From NCBI RefSeq assembly GCF_016756775.1, contig NZ_JAERMU010000033.1:1-32443 (forward strand): 32,443 nt of DNA. Direction: 5' to 3'. The translations under genes were made by a program, and so were the position numbers. How positions within the stretch are numbered: the first letter of the stretch is position 1; each line of letters opens with the position of its first letter. The notes beneath the pieces are model-generated. The model saw only the letters and a list, made by a program, of their open reading frames with translations. It made no database searches and was not told the DNA's origin. This document shows, piece after piece, positions 1 through 8,673 of the stretch. The DNA comes from Dryocola clanedunensis subsp. sulfonylureivorans. Its GTDB lineage: Bacteria; Pseudomonadota; Gammaproteobacteria; Enterobacterales; Enterobacteriaceae.

Positions 1-111
1 AGAGTGAACATATTTTGTCTCATTTCACCTGAGCCAACACGTCATTCCAGCCTTGTACATACGAAGTCAGAGCTTCTGGTTACCGTTCGGATTTTGAGTG
101 ACGTGAAAGGT

Positions 112-179
112 GAAACGGAGGGCTTAAGCTACGAAGAAAGATCGGCGTCTTCAGGGCGGATACAAGCTTCCTCCGTTTC
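112..179. repeat. Spaced 10-bp inverted repeat, function unknown
   Basis: The arms GAAACGGAGG (112-121) and CCTCCGTTTC (170-179) are perfect complements about 48 bases apart. A GCTT/AAGC pair just inside could lengthen the stem with a bulge. No coding region is recognisable in 1-250 on either strand: the only open frame, of 62 codons, resembles no family I know. This may be the remnant of a structured transcript or simple chance. Confidence 0.4.
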
Positions 180-183
180 GTGT

Positions 184-209
184 AACCGGTAGCTAACCAG
201 CTACCGGTT
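184..209. repeat. Perfect 11-bp hairpin
   Basis: AACCGGTAGCT (184-194) and AGCTACCGGTT (199-209) are perfect complements around a four-base loop. No T-run follows on either strand, so it is not a classical intrinsic terminator. It could mark the 3' end of a transcript that starts outside the window, or be part of a dispersed extragenic palindrome. Confidence 0.5.
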
Positions 210-220
210 CAAGATACAAG

Positions 221-246
221 GGCGGATAAACGAAGTGCCATCCGCC
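221..246. repeat. REP-like stem-loop
   Basis: GGCGGAT (221-227) pairs with ATCCGCC (240-246) around a 12-base loop. The overall shape, a GC-rich imperfect palindrome of about 26 bases in a non-coding stretch, resembles repetitive extragenic palindromes of enterobacteria. Family membership is an inference, because one window shows only one copy. Confidence 0.35.
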
Positions 247-259
247 AATGTGCCCGGGA

Positions 260-323
260 TACAGACGCAAAAAAACCCCGCTAAAAAGCGGGGTTTCTTA
301 AATGTGGTCGGCGAGAGAGGATT
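260..323 (-). repeat. Distal copy: terminator plus tRNA-Pro 3'-end fragment
   Basis: This block repeats 409-471, differing by one extra A in the A-run. Read on the minus strand it holds the last 19 bases of a tRNA-Pro gene including CCA (305-323), then a terminator hairpin with CCCCGC and GCGGGG arms and a T-run (269-296). The tRNA fragment stops inside the T-arm, so it is not a functional tRNA. Either the end of proM was duplicated, or an element integrated at and excised from the tRNA 3' end. Confidence 0.85.
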
Positions 324-408
324 ATTCCCCTGCGGGCCGTTGCTAAAGCAACGTTGTCTCGCTGCGCTCGGCTCAAACCTCCTTCGGAGGTTCTCATCCT
401 CTTGAAAC
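324..408. repeat. Fold-back insert between the two proM-tail copies
   Basis: The insert is dense in small perfect hairpins: CGTTGC/GCAACG around TAAA (338-353) and AACCTCC/GGAGGTT around TTC (376-392). It begins exactly where the tRNA fragment stops. On the plus strand its bases from about 386 to 402 resemble an inverted copy of the proM T-arm, so AGAGGAT at the end of the tRNA fragment (315-321) can pair with ATCCTCT near 396-402. No protein is encoded. It may be a tRNA-associated palindromic repeat; the name and family are unknown to me. Confidence 0.55.
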
Positions 409-417
409 TACAGACGC

Positions 418-444
418 AAAAAACCCCGCTAAAAAGCGGGGTTT
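418..444 (-). terminator. Terminator of the argX-hisR-leuT-proM transcript
   Basis: Read on the minus strand, CCCCGC and GCGGGG arms close a short T-rich loop and are followed by a run of six T. It starts nine bases beyond the CCA of proM. A nearly identical terminator follows about 148 bases further downstream. Confidence 0.9.
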
Positions 445-452
445 CTTAAATG

Positions 453-529
453 TGGTCGGCGAGAGAGGATTCGAACCTCCGACCCACTGGTCCCAAACCA
501 GTTGCGCTACCAAGCTGCGCTACTCGCCG
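453..529 (-). tRNA. proM: tRNA-Pro (anticodon UGG)
   Basis: This is a complete 77-nt gene with encoded CCA. The acceptor stem starts CGGCGAG, the anticodon loop reads TTTGGGA with anticodon TGG, and the T-arm carries GGTTCGAATCC. It is last in the four-tRNA transcript, directly before the terminator. Its 3' end is partly duplicated downstream (305-323). Order and sequence match E. coli proM. Confidence 0.97.
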
Positions 530-577
530 AAATACTGCTTTACTGCTTACTACCCAATTTTACTTAACTTAGATGAT

Positions 578-664
578 TGGTGCGAAGAGAGGGACTTGAA
601 CCCTCACGTCCGTAAGAACACTAACACCTGAAGCTAGCGCGTCTACCAATTCCGCCACCTTCGC
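578..664 (-). tRNA. leuT: tRNA-Leu (anticodon CAG)
   Basis: This 87-nt class II tRNA has a long variable arm, encoded CCA and acceptor start GCGAAGG. The anticodon loop has CAG in the context CTTCAGGTG. It is third in the tRNA transcript, between hisR and proM. Confidence 0.97.
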
Positions 665-683
665 ATCATAACCACTAAATTAA

Positions 684-760
684 TGGGGTGGCTAATGGGA
701 CTCGAACCCACGACAACTGGAATCACAATCCAGGGCTCTACCAACTGAGCTATAGCCACC
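684..760 (-). tRNA. hisR: tRNA-His (anticodon GUG)
   Basis: This 77-nt gene has the extra 5' G typical of tRNA-His, acceptor GGTGGCT, anticodon GTG within ATTGTGATT, a GGTTCGAATCC T-arm and encoded CCA. It is second in the tRNA transcript. Confidence 0.97.
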
Positions 761-821
761 ACTGTAAAATCTTTCACGCGGTACGTTAATTACCACCGCA
801 GCTCTAGCGCCATTCGTTAAA

Positions 822-898
<77 letters not shown>

Positions 899-919
899 GT
901 AGCGCCGTTGCGGGGTCGG

Positions 920-948
920 ATATTACGGGCTTCACGGTCAGCTGTCTA
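920..948 (-). promoter_or_regulatory. Promoter of the argX tRNA cluster
   Basis: Read on the minus strand, a -35 TAGACA (943-948) and a -10 TAATAT (920-925) are separated by exactly 17 bases. A GC-rich stretch follows the -10, as in stringently controlled stable-RNA promoters, and AT-rich DNA lies upstream (950-965). The rest of the 899-1130 gap holds no gene; yifK, which sits here in E. coli, is missing. Confidence 0.7.
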
Positions 949-1130
949 GTGGTTATTTAAATAAAATGCGCGTTTGGTTACGCTTTGTGCGTTCTGTCGT
1001 TTATCCGTGCGAATTTTGCTGTGAACGCATGTTATTACGGCCAATTACCTCATAAACCCGTGTCACCGTCAGCATGAAAAACCCTGCCGCCGATCAGGTG
1101 AAACGTGCTCATTTGAGCGCGTTGAGGTGA

Positions 1131-1871
1131 TTACAGCCTGCCAGTGTAGTGCCAGGCCAGATAGCGCAGGAGTTTAAGCTGCCTTCCAAGGCGGCTTGGC
1201 TGGGAAAGCAGCCGGTAAAGCCACTCCAGACCGAGTTTTTGCCATATCTTTGGTGCCCGTTTAACGTGGCCTGTGAACACATCGTAGGTCCCGCCTACGC
1301 CCATGTATAACGCCTGCGGATAAACCAAGCGGCAGTCACGCATCAGGATTTCCTGACGCGGGGAGCCCATCGCCACGGTAACTATCGCCGCTCCGCTGTC
1401 GCGAATGCGTTCAAACATCGCCTGACGCTGCTCTGCTTTGAAGTAGCCATCCTGGCTACCCACGATGTTGACGTTCCACAGCCTGCGGAGTTTGGCTTCC
1501 GTCTGGGCCAGGATTTCAGGCTTGCCGCCGACGAGGAATACCGGCGTGCCTTCGTGTCCAGCTTTCTCCATCAATGCTTCCCACAGGTCAGCTCCCGGTA
1601 CGCGGGAGACTTTTGCCTGGGGATACTTTTTGCGAATAGATCGCACGACGCTGATGCCGTCGGCATATTTAAATTCCGCAGCCTTAATCAGCTCACGCAC
1701 TTCCGCGTCGCGCTCTGCCGTCAGCACTTTTTCAGCGTTGATCGCCACCAGCGTGCCAGATCTTAGCGCCCCGCCGTCATAGAGATAATCCAGCGCGTGC
1801 TGCATATCACGCCAGCCCAGCAGCTTAAGGCCGCGAATACTGTATTCAGGCGCGTTAACCGACTCGTTCAT
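1131..1871 (-). CDS. wecG: UDP-N-acetyl-D-mannosaminuronic acid transferase
   Basis: WecG adds ManNAcA to GlcNAc-PP-undecaprenol to give ECA lipid II at the inner face of the inner membrane. The protein belongs to the WecG/TagA/CpsF glycosyltransferase family. Visible family blocks are ADGISVV (about 70-76), GSQDGYF (138-144), MGSPRQE (168-174) and GGTYDVFTG (193-201), with a basic, amphipathic C-terminus likely to touch the membrane. I chose the ATG at 1871, giving 246 aa as in E. coli, because AAGGA lies just upstream. An ATG five codons earlier (1886) overlaps the end of wzyE and is the alternative. It is the last gene of the ECA operon. No strong intrinsic terminator follows; a weak CCTG/CAGG stem with T-run lies near 1075-1100. 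Confidence 0.96.
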   Translation of the reverse strand: MNESVNAPEYSIRGLKLLGWRDMQHALDYLYDGGALRSGTLVAINAEKVLTAERDAEVRELIKAAEFKYADGISVVRSIRKKYPQAKVSRVPGADLWEALMEKAGHEGTPVFLVGGKPEILAQTEAKLRRLWNVNIVGSQDGYFKAEQRQAMFERIRDSGAAIVTVAMGSPRQEILMRDCRLVYPQALYMGVGGTYDVFTGHVKRAPKIWQKLGLEWLYRLLSQPSRLGRQLKLLRYLAWHYTGRL

Positions 1872-1882
1872 GATGTTCCTTG

Positions 1883-3247
1883 TCATGCGTTTTGCGTTTC
1901 CGTCTCCACCCGGGGCGCTCGCCGCATTCTCTGGTGGATAAGGCCCGCGCTTTCAAATAACCAATACAGAAGTTTAGCCAACAGCAGACAGATGCCGAAC
2001 ACCATCAGGAAGAAAACGACTCGGGAGACAAACGAGTCCACGCCTTCACGGGCCAGCACTATCATGTTGAATATTGCACCAAAGCAGAAACTGTGCAAAA
2101 TCGCCGCCTTATAGCGGTTAGTTTCCTGGTTGCCCAGCTCGTAAAGCCAGTCGAACCATTTGATGATAAGCCCTACCACAACCCCGCCCAGCGGAATAAA
2201 CCAGACGCCGCCCATCACCACCAGTGAGCCAATCAGCGTCGGAGAGATAGCAAGGCCAGAGTGATTGTTCAGAATTTCCCATGTGAAGTAGTTTGCGCTG
2301 TTAAGCACGATACTCGGACGGTCTGGCCATACCCAGGAGGGGATGAAAACATAGAAATCGCGCACGATTGGCGCCAGCCCCTGGAAATCAATTTTGTCGT
2401 AGTTTTGCAGCAGAAGCGCCAGGTTTTCCCACGGCGAGAAGGTATCTCGCGTCAGGTACAGGAAGGTATAAAACGCCTCGTCGCCGCTGACATTCAGACC
2501 GTAGCGCTTCAGCGCCAGCCAGAACATACCCACAATGCCGAACACACCCGCCGCCGCCAGCATCCACAATGAGATCCAGCCGCGAATAATACCGATAAAC
2601 AGGAAGATGGCAAAAGCGATGATGATGTTGGCGCGAGTGCCGCCAACAATCATATAAGTCAGCAGGCCAAACGCCACGGTGCTAACCAGGAAAAACATCC
2701 ACGCACGGCCGTCTTGCTTAAGGAAATACACCACCAGCATCGCCGGAATGAAGAAGTAGAAAAAGCGCTTCAACGCCACGCCCGAGACTTCGCTGGAGAA
2801 AATCTGGCTGTATGAGTGCAGCTTAAACAGCAGGAAACCGTTGTGCATAAAGAAGACGGCAACGCTGACCAGCGCGACCGTAGCCAGGATCACCCACATG
2901 AGGTGAGTTTCGATCCGGTTCATGGTGAAGACAGGACGCCGGGGAGCTGTTGCCTCACGTTTAGCACGCAGCCGGGTTTTATAGGCAACGTAGTAGATGG
3001 CGTAGAAACACGTCGCCGCCAGCTGGGCCTGCAACAGCACATCTGCCGGCACCACGCTTACCCCGAACCTGAAGACCAGCGTGCAGGTAAACGGGAAGCC
3101 GAAAAAGAAGGTAAGCAAGTACAGCAGCGAGAAAAAGACGTTGAAGTTAAAACGTACCCGGCGAAACTCCTGATATGTCAGTAAGCCGATAAACATCACC
3201 GAGACAAACCACACGACGAAAAGACCGCCAAATTCGGGCAAACTCAT
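1883..3247 (-). CDS. wzyE: ECA polysaccharide polymerase WzyE
   Basis: WzyE polymerises ECA trisaccharide repeats at the periplasmic face of the inner membrane, working with WzxE and WzzE. The 454-aa protein is made almost wholly of hydrophobic segments, roughly eleven, with a large polar loop in the middle (about residues 240-330), as expected for Wzy polymerases. Length and sequence agree with the E. coli protein of about 450 aa. It shares a 4-bp ATGA overlap with the end of wecF, which points to translational coupling. Its stop lies just before the wecG start. Alternative functions are unlikely given the sequence and the operon context. Confidence 0.95.
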   Translation of the reverse strand: MSLPEFGGLFVVWFVSVMFIGLLTYQEFRRVRFNFNVFFSLLYLLTFFFGFPFTCTLVFRFGVSVVPADVLLQAQLAATCFYAIYYVAYKTRLRAKREATAPRRPVFTMNRIETHLMWVILATVALVSVAVFFMHNGFLLFKLHSYSQIFSSEVSGVALKRFFYFFIPAMLVVYFLKQDGRAWMFFLVSTVAFGLLTYMIVGGTRANIIIAFAIFLFIGIIRGWISLWMLAAAGVFGIVGMFWLALKRYGLNVSGDEAFYTFLYLTRDTFSPWENLALLLQNYDKIDFQGLAPIVRDFYVFIPSWVWPDRPSIVLNSANYFTWEILNNHSGLAISPTLIGSLVVMGGVWFIPLGGVVVGLIIKWFDWLYELGNQETNRYKAAILHSFCFGAIFNMIVLAREGVDSFVSRVVFFLMVFGICLLLAKLLYWLFESAGLIHQRMRRAPRVETETQNA

Positions 3248-4323
3248 GCGGTCTCTCCTGATATTGTCGCTAACGCCTGATGCCAGCCGTCAAGATAGTT
3301 GGGGCTGAAGAAGGCGATCTGCTGTTTATTCACCAACCGTAGCTGACGCTGCGCTTCGCGTACTACCGTTTCATTGAGCGGGTCACCGGTAAACAGTACG
3401 GGAACATGCTGTTCGACCATATCCTGCCAGAATGGGTTTTTACGGCTCAGCACGCATGGAATACCCGCCTGAATCAGCAGGCAAAGCGTGCCGATCCCCT
3501 GCTGTCTGTCAAAAATGAAGTAGCCGAGATCGCACTGACGGAGCAGCGCCAGATAATCGTTAAATTCAATTTTCTCGGTCAGCACCTGCAAATTTTCTTC
3601 GCTGAACAACGCGCTGCCAGCCTGCTGCACTTCCCCGATATAGGCATTGTTATTTGACGGGTAGCCCATCGGGACGACAACCCGCACGGTATCGCCAAAC
3701 TGACTATGAATTGCCTGAAGCGCGGCTATGTGCTGGTTACTGCGGTCGCCCGAGTTCCCCACTAACAGCGTTAGCTTGCCATCAGTTTTTTCGTCGCTGC
3801 TCATAGTATTGAGTGCGGGATCCATACGAGTCGGGAAGTAGAGTAGCTCGCCCGGCACGCGCGGATGGCTCTGATGGAAATGAGTGAGATCCCCACGGGT
3901 AGCAAAGACACGTCCGACGCGTCCCTGCGCAATGCGCCGCAGGACATAAAACAGGCGGAACTTGAGGCTGCGAGAAGCTTCATACAAATCCGCCCCCCAG
4001 ATGTGCCAGCTAACCTGGGCGGGTTTCAGGCCTCCGGTCAGCAGCGCAATCCATAGCGGGCTATTGAACTGGCCGTGGAAGAAAAACCGCTGCTTGCGAT
4101 CCGCGCGAGCTTTCGCGACCACCGCCTGCGCGAGCGCTTTCTTCGTCGGGAATAGCTCAATTGCCAGCTCCGGAAAAGCCGAATTCAGCGTACTGTCCGT
4201 TGCGACCACCATAAACTGGCGAGCGTGAGGTGTAGAGGCGGCTAAAGCGTCGTTAAAGAAACGCAGAACCGTCTGGTTGTGATGCGGGATATCCGATCCC
4301 AAAACGTGAATCAGTGTCGTCAT
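3244..4323 (-). CDS. wecF: TDP-Fuc4NAc:lipid II transferase
   Basis: WecF transfers Fuc4NAc from TDP-Fuc4NAc to ECA lipid II and so completes the trisaccharide lipid III in the cytoplasm. The 359-aa protein has the same length as E. coli WecF (glycosyltransferase family GT56) and starts [20 protein letters not shown], the typical family N-terminus. It has no membrane segment. It overlaps wzxE by 4 bp upstream and wzyE by 4 bp downstream. Its donor needs TDP-4-keto-6-deoxyglucose, whose two dedicated genes are missing from this operon. Confidence 0.95.
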   Translation of the reverse strand: MTTLIHVLGSDIPHHNQTVLRFFNDALAASTPHARQFMVVATDSTLNSAFPELAIELFPTKKALAQAVVAKARADRKQRFFFHGQFNSPLWIALLTGGLKPAQVSWHIWGADLYEASRSLKFRLFYVLRRIAQGRVGRVFATRGDLTHFHQSHPRVPGELLYFPTRMDPALNTMSSDEKTDGKLTLLVGNSGDRSNQHIAALQAIHSQFGDTVRVVVPMGYPSNNNAYIGEVQQAGSALFSEENLQVLTEKIEFNDYLALLRQCDLGYFIFDRQQGIGTLCLLIQAGIPCVLSRKNPFWQDMVEQHVPVLFTGDPLNETVVREAQRQLRLVNKQQIAFFSPNYLDGWHQALATISGETA

Positions 4324-5570
4324 GGTCGTCTACGATAAATAAGAAACACGCCGCAGCACAGGGTGAAGTACACAATGTACGTCGCCATATAGGCCTGCGC
4401 GGCACCGAGTGCGCCGTGGGCTGGGATCAACCAGCGTGAAAAGCCGGTTAATAAAGCAAACTGGCTGATTTCAGTCAAAATATAAAAGCGCAGCGACGCT
4501 TTGGCGATGACTAAATAGCCGAAAACATAGGCGCCAACCTTCAGCACGTCACCCACCAGCTGCCAGGCAAACAGGTCTCGCATGGCGATAAATTTCTGGG
4601 AAAACAGCAGCCAGATAGCAAAATCACGCAGCAGCCACACGGTGAAGCTCGCGGCGGCCACCGCTGGCAGCACAAACTTCAGAGAACGCACAATCTCGCG
4701 CGAGATGTCTTGCTTTGCGGTCAGTCTCGAGAGCGTTGGCAGCAAATAAACGCTGAAAGATGCGGTGATGAACTGCAGGTAAGCATCCGAAATGCTGCTC
4801 ACGCCCTGCCAGATCCCTACGTCGTTCCAGCTGTAATGCTCCGCCAGCAGGTTTCGCATCATCACGTACGCGACGGGCAGCGTGATAGAGGTGATCACCG
4901 CCATAATGGTGAATTTACCCAGACTGCTGGCGTAAACTTTGTCCCACTGCGGCTTCAGGTAAGCAAGGGGGATATGTTCGCGGCGCACCAGCATGAATCC
5001 AGCCGGAACAAGTACCAGCGCAGGTACCAGTGCCAGACCCAGAAGCGCCCCCTGATAGCCCCCCAGACGATAGCAAAGATAGTATGCCACTACCCCAATA
5101 AGGCTACCGCCAATCAGCGCCAGGGCGTTGCCCGCCGCATCACGGAAGCCCTTCATGATAGCAAGAGAGAGGTTCGCCCACGCGATCCCCATCTGCACCA
5201 GGGCAACCAGCCGAACTAAGTTCTGATACTGGTCATGGCCGAACAACCCGACGCTGATAGGTTTGGCTGCCACGACGAAAATGATTGCCAGCAAAGTCGA
5301 GAATCCCAGCACCATCGCCGACGAGGTGCCGAGAATTTTACGGAGTTCCTGAGGATCGTCGTGGTACTGAGCAACGTATTTGGTGACGCCGTTAAAAATA
5401 CCGGCACCGGCCAGCACGCCCAGCACCGTCACCAGCTGCCGGAAGTTACCTGCCTGGCCTACACCGCTTGGGCCATAGGCCACCGCCAGCAGTTTTACCA
5501 CCAGCAGGCCCACGCCAATTTTGACCAGCGTGGACCCTGCGGTCCACACTGAAGCTTTCGCTAATGACAT
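4320..5570 (-). CDS. wzxE: ECA lipid III flippase
   Basis: WzxE moves the undecaprenyl-linked ECA trisaccharide across the inner membrane. It is a 416-aa polytopic protein of the MOP/polysaccharide transporter superfamily with about twelve hydrophobic segments. The N-terminus [19 protein letters not shown] is typical of WzxE and the length equals the E. coli protein. Its ATG lies one base beyond the wecE stop and its end overlaps wecF by 4 bp, so it is firmly within the operon. Confidence 0.95.
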   Translation of the reverse strand: MSLAKASVWTAGSTLVKIGVGLLVVKLLAVAYGPSGVGQAGNFRQLVTVLGVLAGAGIFNGVTKYVAQYHDDPQELRKILGTSSAMVLGFSTLLAIIFVVAAKPISVGLFGHDQYQNLVRLVALVQMGIAWANLSLAIMKGFRDAAGNALALIGGSLIGVVAYYLCYRLGGYQGALLGLALVPALVLVPAGFMLVRREHIPLAYLKPQWDKVYASSLGKFTIMAVITSITLPVAYVMMRNLLAEHYSWNDVGIWQGVSSISDAYLQFITASFSVYLLPTLSRLTAKQDISREIVRSLKFVLPAVAAASFTVWLLRDFAIWLLFSQKFIAMRDLFAWQLVGDVLKVGAYVFGYLVIAKASLRFYILTEISQFALLTGFSRWLIPAHGALGAAQAYMATYIVYFTLCCGVFLIYRRRP

Positions 5571-5571
5571 A

Positions 5572-6702
5572 TCAGGAGAGGTAGCTTAACAACGTATTGA
5601 TGACAGTACGCTGGTTAGCCGGAGCGAGGTTATAAAACAGCGGCAGACGCACCAGGCGCTCGCTCTCTTTGGTGGTGAAGTTATCCTCTCCGTGGAAGTA
5701 ACCAAACCTCTCCCCTGCCGGGCAGGAATGCAGAGGGATGTAATGGAACACCGCCATAATCTCAGCTTCTTTCAGATATGAGATCAGGGCCGTACGGTCT
5801 TCCACATCACGGAGTTTAATATAGAACATGTGGGCGTTCTGCACGCAGTTTTCCGGCACCGAAGGCAGCTCGATACGGCCTGCACGAGCAAGCGGGGCCA
5901 GCGCATCATGGTAAGTTTGCCAGAGCTTCAGGCGCTGCTGGTTAATCTTCTCCGCAGCTTCTAATTGCGCCCAGAGATAGGCAGCCTGGAGATCCGCCAT
6001 CAGATAGCTGGAGCCGATATCGCGCCAGGTATATTTATCTACCTGACCGCGGAAGAACTGGCTACGGTTGGTGCCCTTTTCACGGACGATTTCAGCACGC
6101 TCAATCAACGACGGATCGTTAATCAGCGTCGCGCCACCTTCACCACCGGCAGTATAGTTTTTGGTTTCATGGAAGCTGAAGCAACCGATATGGCCGATGG
6201 AACCCAGCGCGCGGCCTTTGTAGGTCGACATCACTCCCTGAGCCGCATCTTCCACGACAAATAAATTATGTTTCTTCGCCAGCGCCATGATGGTGTCCAT
6301 CTCACAGGCAACGCCCGCATAGTGAACCGGCACAATGACGCGGGTTTTTTCGGTGATAGCCGCTTCAATCAGCGTTTCGTCGATGTTCATGGTATCCGGG
6401 CGAACATCCACAAAAACGATCGTCGCGCCGCGCAGTACGAAGGCGTTTGCGGTCGAAACGAAGGTATAGCTCGGCATGATGACTTCATCACCAGGCTGAA
6501 TGTTGAGGAGGATCGCGGCCATTTCCAGCGAAGCGGTACAGGACGGCGTAAGCAGCACTTTCTTGCTGCCAAATCGCTGCTCCATCCACTGCTGGCAGCG
6601 GCGCGTAAAGCCACCGTCGCCGCAAAGCTTACCGCTGCCCATTGCAGCCTGCATGTATTCGATTTCCGTACCTACTACCGGCGGAGCATTAAATGGGATC
6701 AT
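5572..6702 (-). CDS. wecE: dTDP-4-amino-4,6-dideoxygalactose transaminase
   Basis: WecE converts dTDP-4-keto-6-deoxy-D-glucose to dTDP-4-amino-4,6-dideoxy-D-galactose with glutamate and PLP. It belongs to the DegT/DnrJ/EryC1 aminotransferases. The PLP-binding lysine is K181 in SFHETKN, followed by a glycine-rich EGG stretch, and VVEDAAQG (about 149-156) provides the ring-contacting acid. Its 376 aa equal the E. coli length. The Shine-Dalgarno AGGTGA overlaps the wecD stop, with the ATG four bases later. Its substrate must be made by RmlA/RmlB-type enzymes encoded elsewhere, because rffG and rffH are not in this cluster. Confidence 0.96.
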   Translation of the reverse strand: MIPFNAPPVVGTEIEYMQAAMGSGKLCGDGGFTRRCQQWMEQRFGSKKVLLTPSCTASLEMAAILLNIQPGDEVIMPSYTFVSTANAFVLRGATIVFVDVRPDTMNIDETLIEAAITEKTRVIVPVHYAGVACEMDTIMALAKKHNLFVVEDAAQGVMSTYKGRALGSIGHIGCFSFHETKNYTAGGEGGATLINDPSLIERAEIVREKGTNRSQFFRGQVDKYTWRDIGSSYLMADLQAAYLWAQLEAAEKINQQRLKLWQTYHDALAPLARAGRIELPSVPENCVQNAHMFYIKLRDVEDRTALISYLKEAEIMAVFHYIPLHSCPAGERFGYFHGEDNFTTKESERLVRLPLFYNLAPANQRTVINTLLSYLS

Positions 6703-6706
6703 TTTT

Positions 6707-7387
6707 TCACCTGTATAACCAGAAGGCGGTGCTTTCTATCGTGGCACCACTTTGAATGTAACGTCGCAGCGCGGCCGTGTTGCTTATCTGAGTGGCAATG
6801 CGCAAGGTGGAGATATTGCGTTGCTGGCACCAGTCCGCAGCAGCATTCATCAATGTCTCACCCACGCCACGCCCTGCCAGTAGACCCACTCGGGCTTCTT
6901 TATCGTTCAGCTGGCGCAGACTAACGAAACCGCTTATCTCATCGCCTGTTTTCAGCAGCAGACACTCATGGTCAAACGTGCCGAGGACCGCGTTTTCAAT
7001 CCACTGCGCGTAAAAGCGTCCGCTGTCGTCGGGCTGATACCACGGCGCACGAAAACGGCTCTGCGTGAAGATTTGTGCGGCGATATCGCGCAGTTTAGGG
7101 ATGTCGGAAGGTTGTGCCTTCGCCATCAAGGGATGAGCACGATCCGTGCCAACGGTCATTACCAGATCGACTTCCCCTTCGACCAGTTGAAAGCCAAGCT
7201 GCTGTAGGGCATCCAGCCAGTCGATACGGTGGGCGGGAATTTTAGCCTGCACTCTTCCGTACGCGGCCAGCCGTTCCACCGTCAGCGGCGGGGCATCATC
7301 GGTAAAGCGAACAATGCCGCTATTGACGCCAAAGAACTGGTTTTCCCAGTCCAGGTTTTCAAGCCGGGCGTGTAGCTGACCGATCAT
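6707..7387 (-). CDS. wecD: dTDP-4-amino-4,6-dideoxygalactose N-acetyltransferase
   Basis: WecD acetylates the WecE product with acetyl-CoA to give dTDP-Fuc4NAc. The 226-aa protein has an N-terminal half special to WecD and a C-terminal GNAT domain. The acetyl-CoA loop is [11 protein letters not shown] (169-179). Y210 in RRYIQSG matches the tyrosine proposed as general acid in E. coli WecD. The start ATG has a G-rich ribosome site about six bases upstream and lies 23 bp after the wecC stop. In E. coli, rffG and rffH sit in that gap; here there is no trace of them. The N-terminal 80 residues are the most divergent part relative to E. coli. Confidence 0.93.
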   Translation of the reverse strand: MIGQLHARLENLDWENQFFGVNSGIVRFTDDAPPLTVERLAAYGRVQAKIPAHRIDWLDALQQLGFQLVEGEVDLVMTVGTDRAHPLMAKAQPSDIPKLRDIAAQIFTQSRFRAPWYQPDDSGRFYAQWIENAVLGTFDHECLLLKTGDEISGFVSLRQLNDKEARVGLLAGRGVGETLMNAAADWCQQRNISTLRIATQISNTAALRRYIQSGATIESTAFWLYR

Positions 7388-7410
7388 GATTTGCCCCCCA
7401 GCGAGGCGAG

Positions 7411-8673
7411 TTATCGCCAGACGCCTTTCGTGTCGACAATCCAGCGCTGCTGGATTTTGTCCGCTGCGATAGCTTTAAAGTCGTTATGGTCGACGAGCAT
7501 GACCAGCACATCAGCCCGCTGTAATGCGGCATCAAGGGACACTAACTGACATTGCCCATCCAGCTTTTTCGGCAGCTGATGAATGTTCGGCTCGACCACC
7601 AACGTTTCACCGCTGTGCCAGCCGGCAATCATTCGGGTAATTTCCATCGCCGGGCTTTCGCGTAAATCATCGATATTGGGTTTGAAGGCGAGGCCAAAGC
7701 AGGCAATTTTAAGCTCGCTCGCGCGGCAACCGCTTTCTGCAAGGCTGTCAGCCACGGCAGCTTTAACCTGGTTAATCACCCAGTGCGGCTTGTCGTCGTT
7801 GACTTCACGCGCGGTGCGAATCAAACGCGCCTGCTGCGGGTTTTGGGCCACGATAAACCACGGGTCAACGGCGATACAGTGCCCACCCACGCCAGGGCCT
7901 GGCTGGAGAATGTTGACGCGCGGATGACGATTCGCCAGGCGAATCAGTTCCCAGACGTTAATCCCCTGATCGGCACAAATTAGCGACAGTTCATTCGCAA
8001 AAGCGATATTCACGTCACGGAAGCTGTTTTCCGTTAGCTTGCACATTTCTGCCGTGCGGGAGTTGGTGATAACACACTCCCCTTCAAGGAAGATTTTGTA
8101 CAGTTCGCTGGCTCGCGCCGAACAGACTGGCGTCATACCGCCAATCACACGGTCGTTCTTGATAAGCTCAACCATCACCTGTCCCGGTAAGACGCGCTCA
8201 GGGCAGTAGGCCACGTTAATATCCGCCGCTTCGCCTGCCTGGTGCGGGAAGCTCAGGTCAGGACGCAACGCCGCCAGCCACTCGGCGATCTGCTCGGTTG
8301 ATCCTACCGGAGAAGTAGACTCCAGAATCACCAGCGCCCCTTTCTTCAGGACTGGCGCGATAGACACTGCTGCGGACTTCACGAAAGCCATATCGGGTTC
8401 GTGATCGCCCTGGAACGGTGTAGGCACGGCGATCAGGTAAGCATCCGCTTCAACGGGCTGCGTGCTAGCTCGCAAAAAACCCGCTTCAACGGCAGTTTTA
8501 ACAACTTTATCCAGGTCCGGCTCCACAATATGGATAGCGCCGCGGTTAATGGTATCCACCGCAACCTGGTTGATATCGATACCGACTACAGTTTTCTGAC
8601 GGGAGGCAAACGCTGCCGCCGTAGGTAAACCTATATAGCCAAGGCCAATAACGGAGATGGTTGTAAAACTCAT
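7411..8673 (-). CDS. wecC: UDP-N-acetyl-D-mannosamine dehydrogenase
   Basis: WecC oxidises UDP-ManNAc to UDP-ManNAcA using two NAD+. It belongs to the UDP-glucose/GDP-mannose dehydrogenase family. The Rossmann motif GLGYIG is at residues 10-15 and the catalytic cysteine is C266 in GPGVGGHC. The 420 aa equal E. coli WecC, and the C-terminus VDTKGVWR is typical. The start overlaps the wecB stop by ATGA. It is followed at 23 bp by wecD instead of rffG. Confidence 0.97.
   Translation of the reverse strand: MSFTTISVIGLGYIGLPTAAAFASRQKTVVGIDINQVAVDTINRGAIHIVEPDLDKVVKTAVEAGFLRASTQPVEADAYLIAVPTPFQGDHEPDMAFVKSAAVSIAPVLKKGALVILESTSPVGSTEQIAEWLAALRPDLSFPHQAGEAADINVAYCPERVLPGQVMVELIKNDRVIGGMTPVCSARASELYKIFLEGECVITNSRTAEMCKLTENSFRDVNIAFANELSLICADQGINVWELIRLANRHPRVNILQPGPGVGGHCIAVDPWFIVAQNPQQARLIRTAREVNDDKPHWVINQVKAAVADSLAESGCRASELKIACFGLAFKPNIDDLRESPAMEITRMIAGWHSGETLVVEPNIHQLPKKLDGQCQLVSLDAALQRADVLVMLVDHNDFKAIAADKIQQRWIVDTKGVWR

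Noticed and set aside
4-192. 62-codon open frame at the left edge
   Set aside because: No family resemblance, no ribosome site, and it runs through an inverted repeat and into a hairpin.
305-323. Attachment site of a resident integrative element
   Set aside because: The copies are only 148 bp apart and no integrase or mobile gene lies in the window; at most a scar remains.
260-471. CRISPR-like repeat
   Set aside because: There are only two copies, the repeat contains a tRNA end and a terminator, and there is no spacer series or cas gene.
4710-5219. 169-codon open frame antisense to wzxE
   Set aside because: A low-complexity shadow rich in His, Gln and Arg, typical of the reverse strand of a membrane protein gene.
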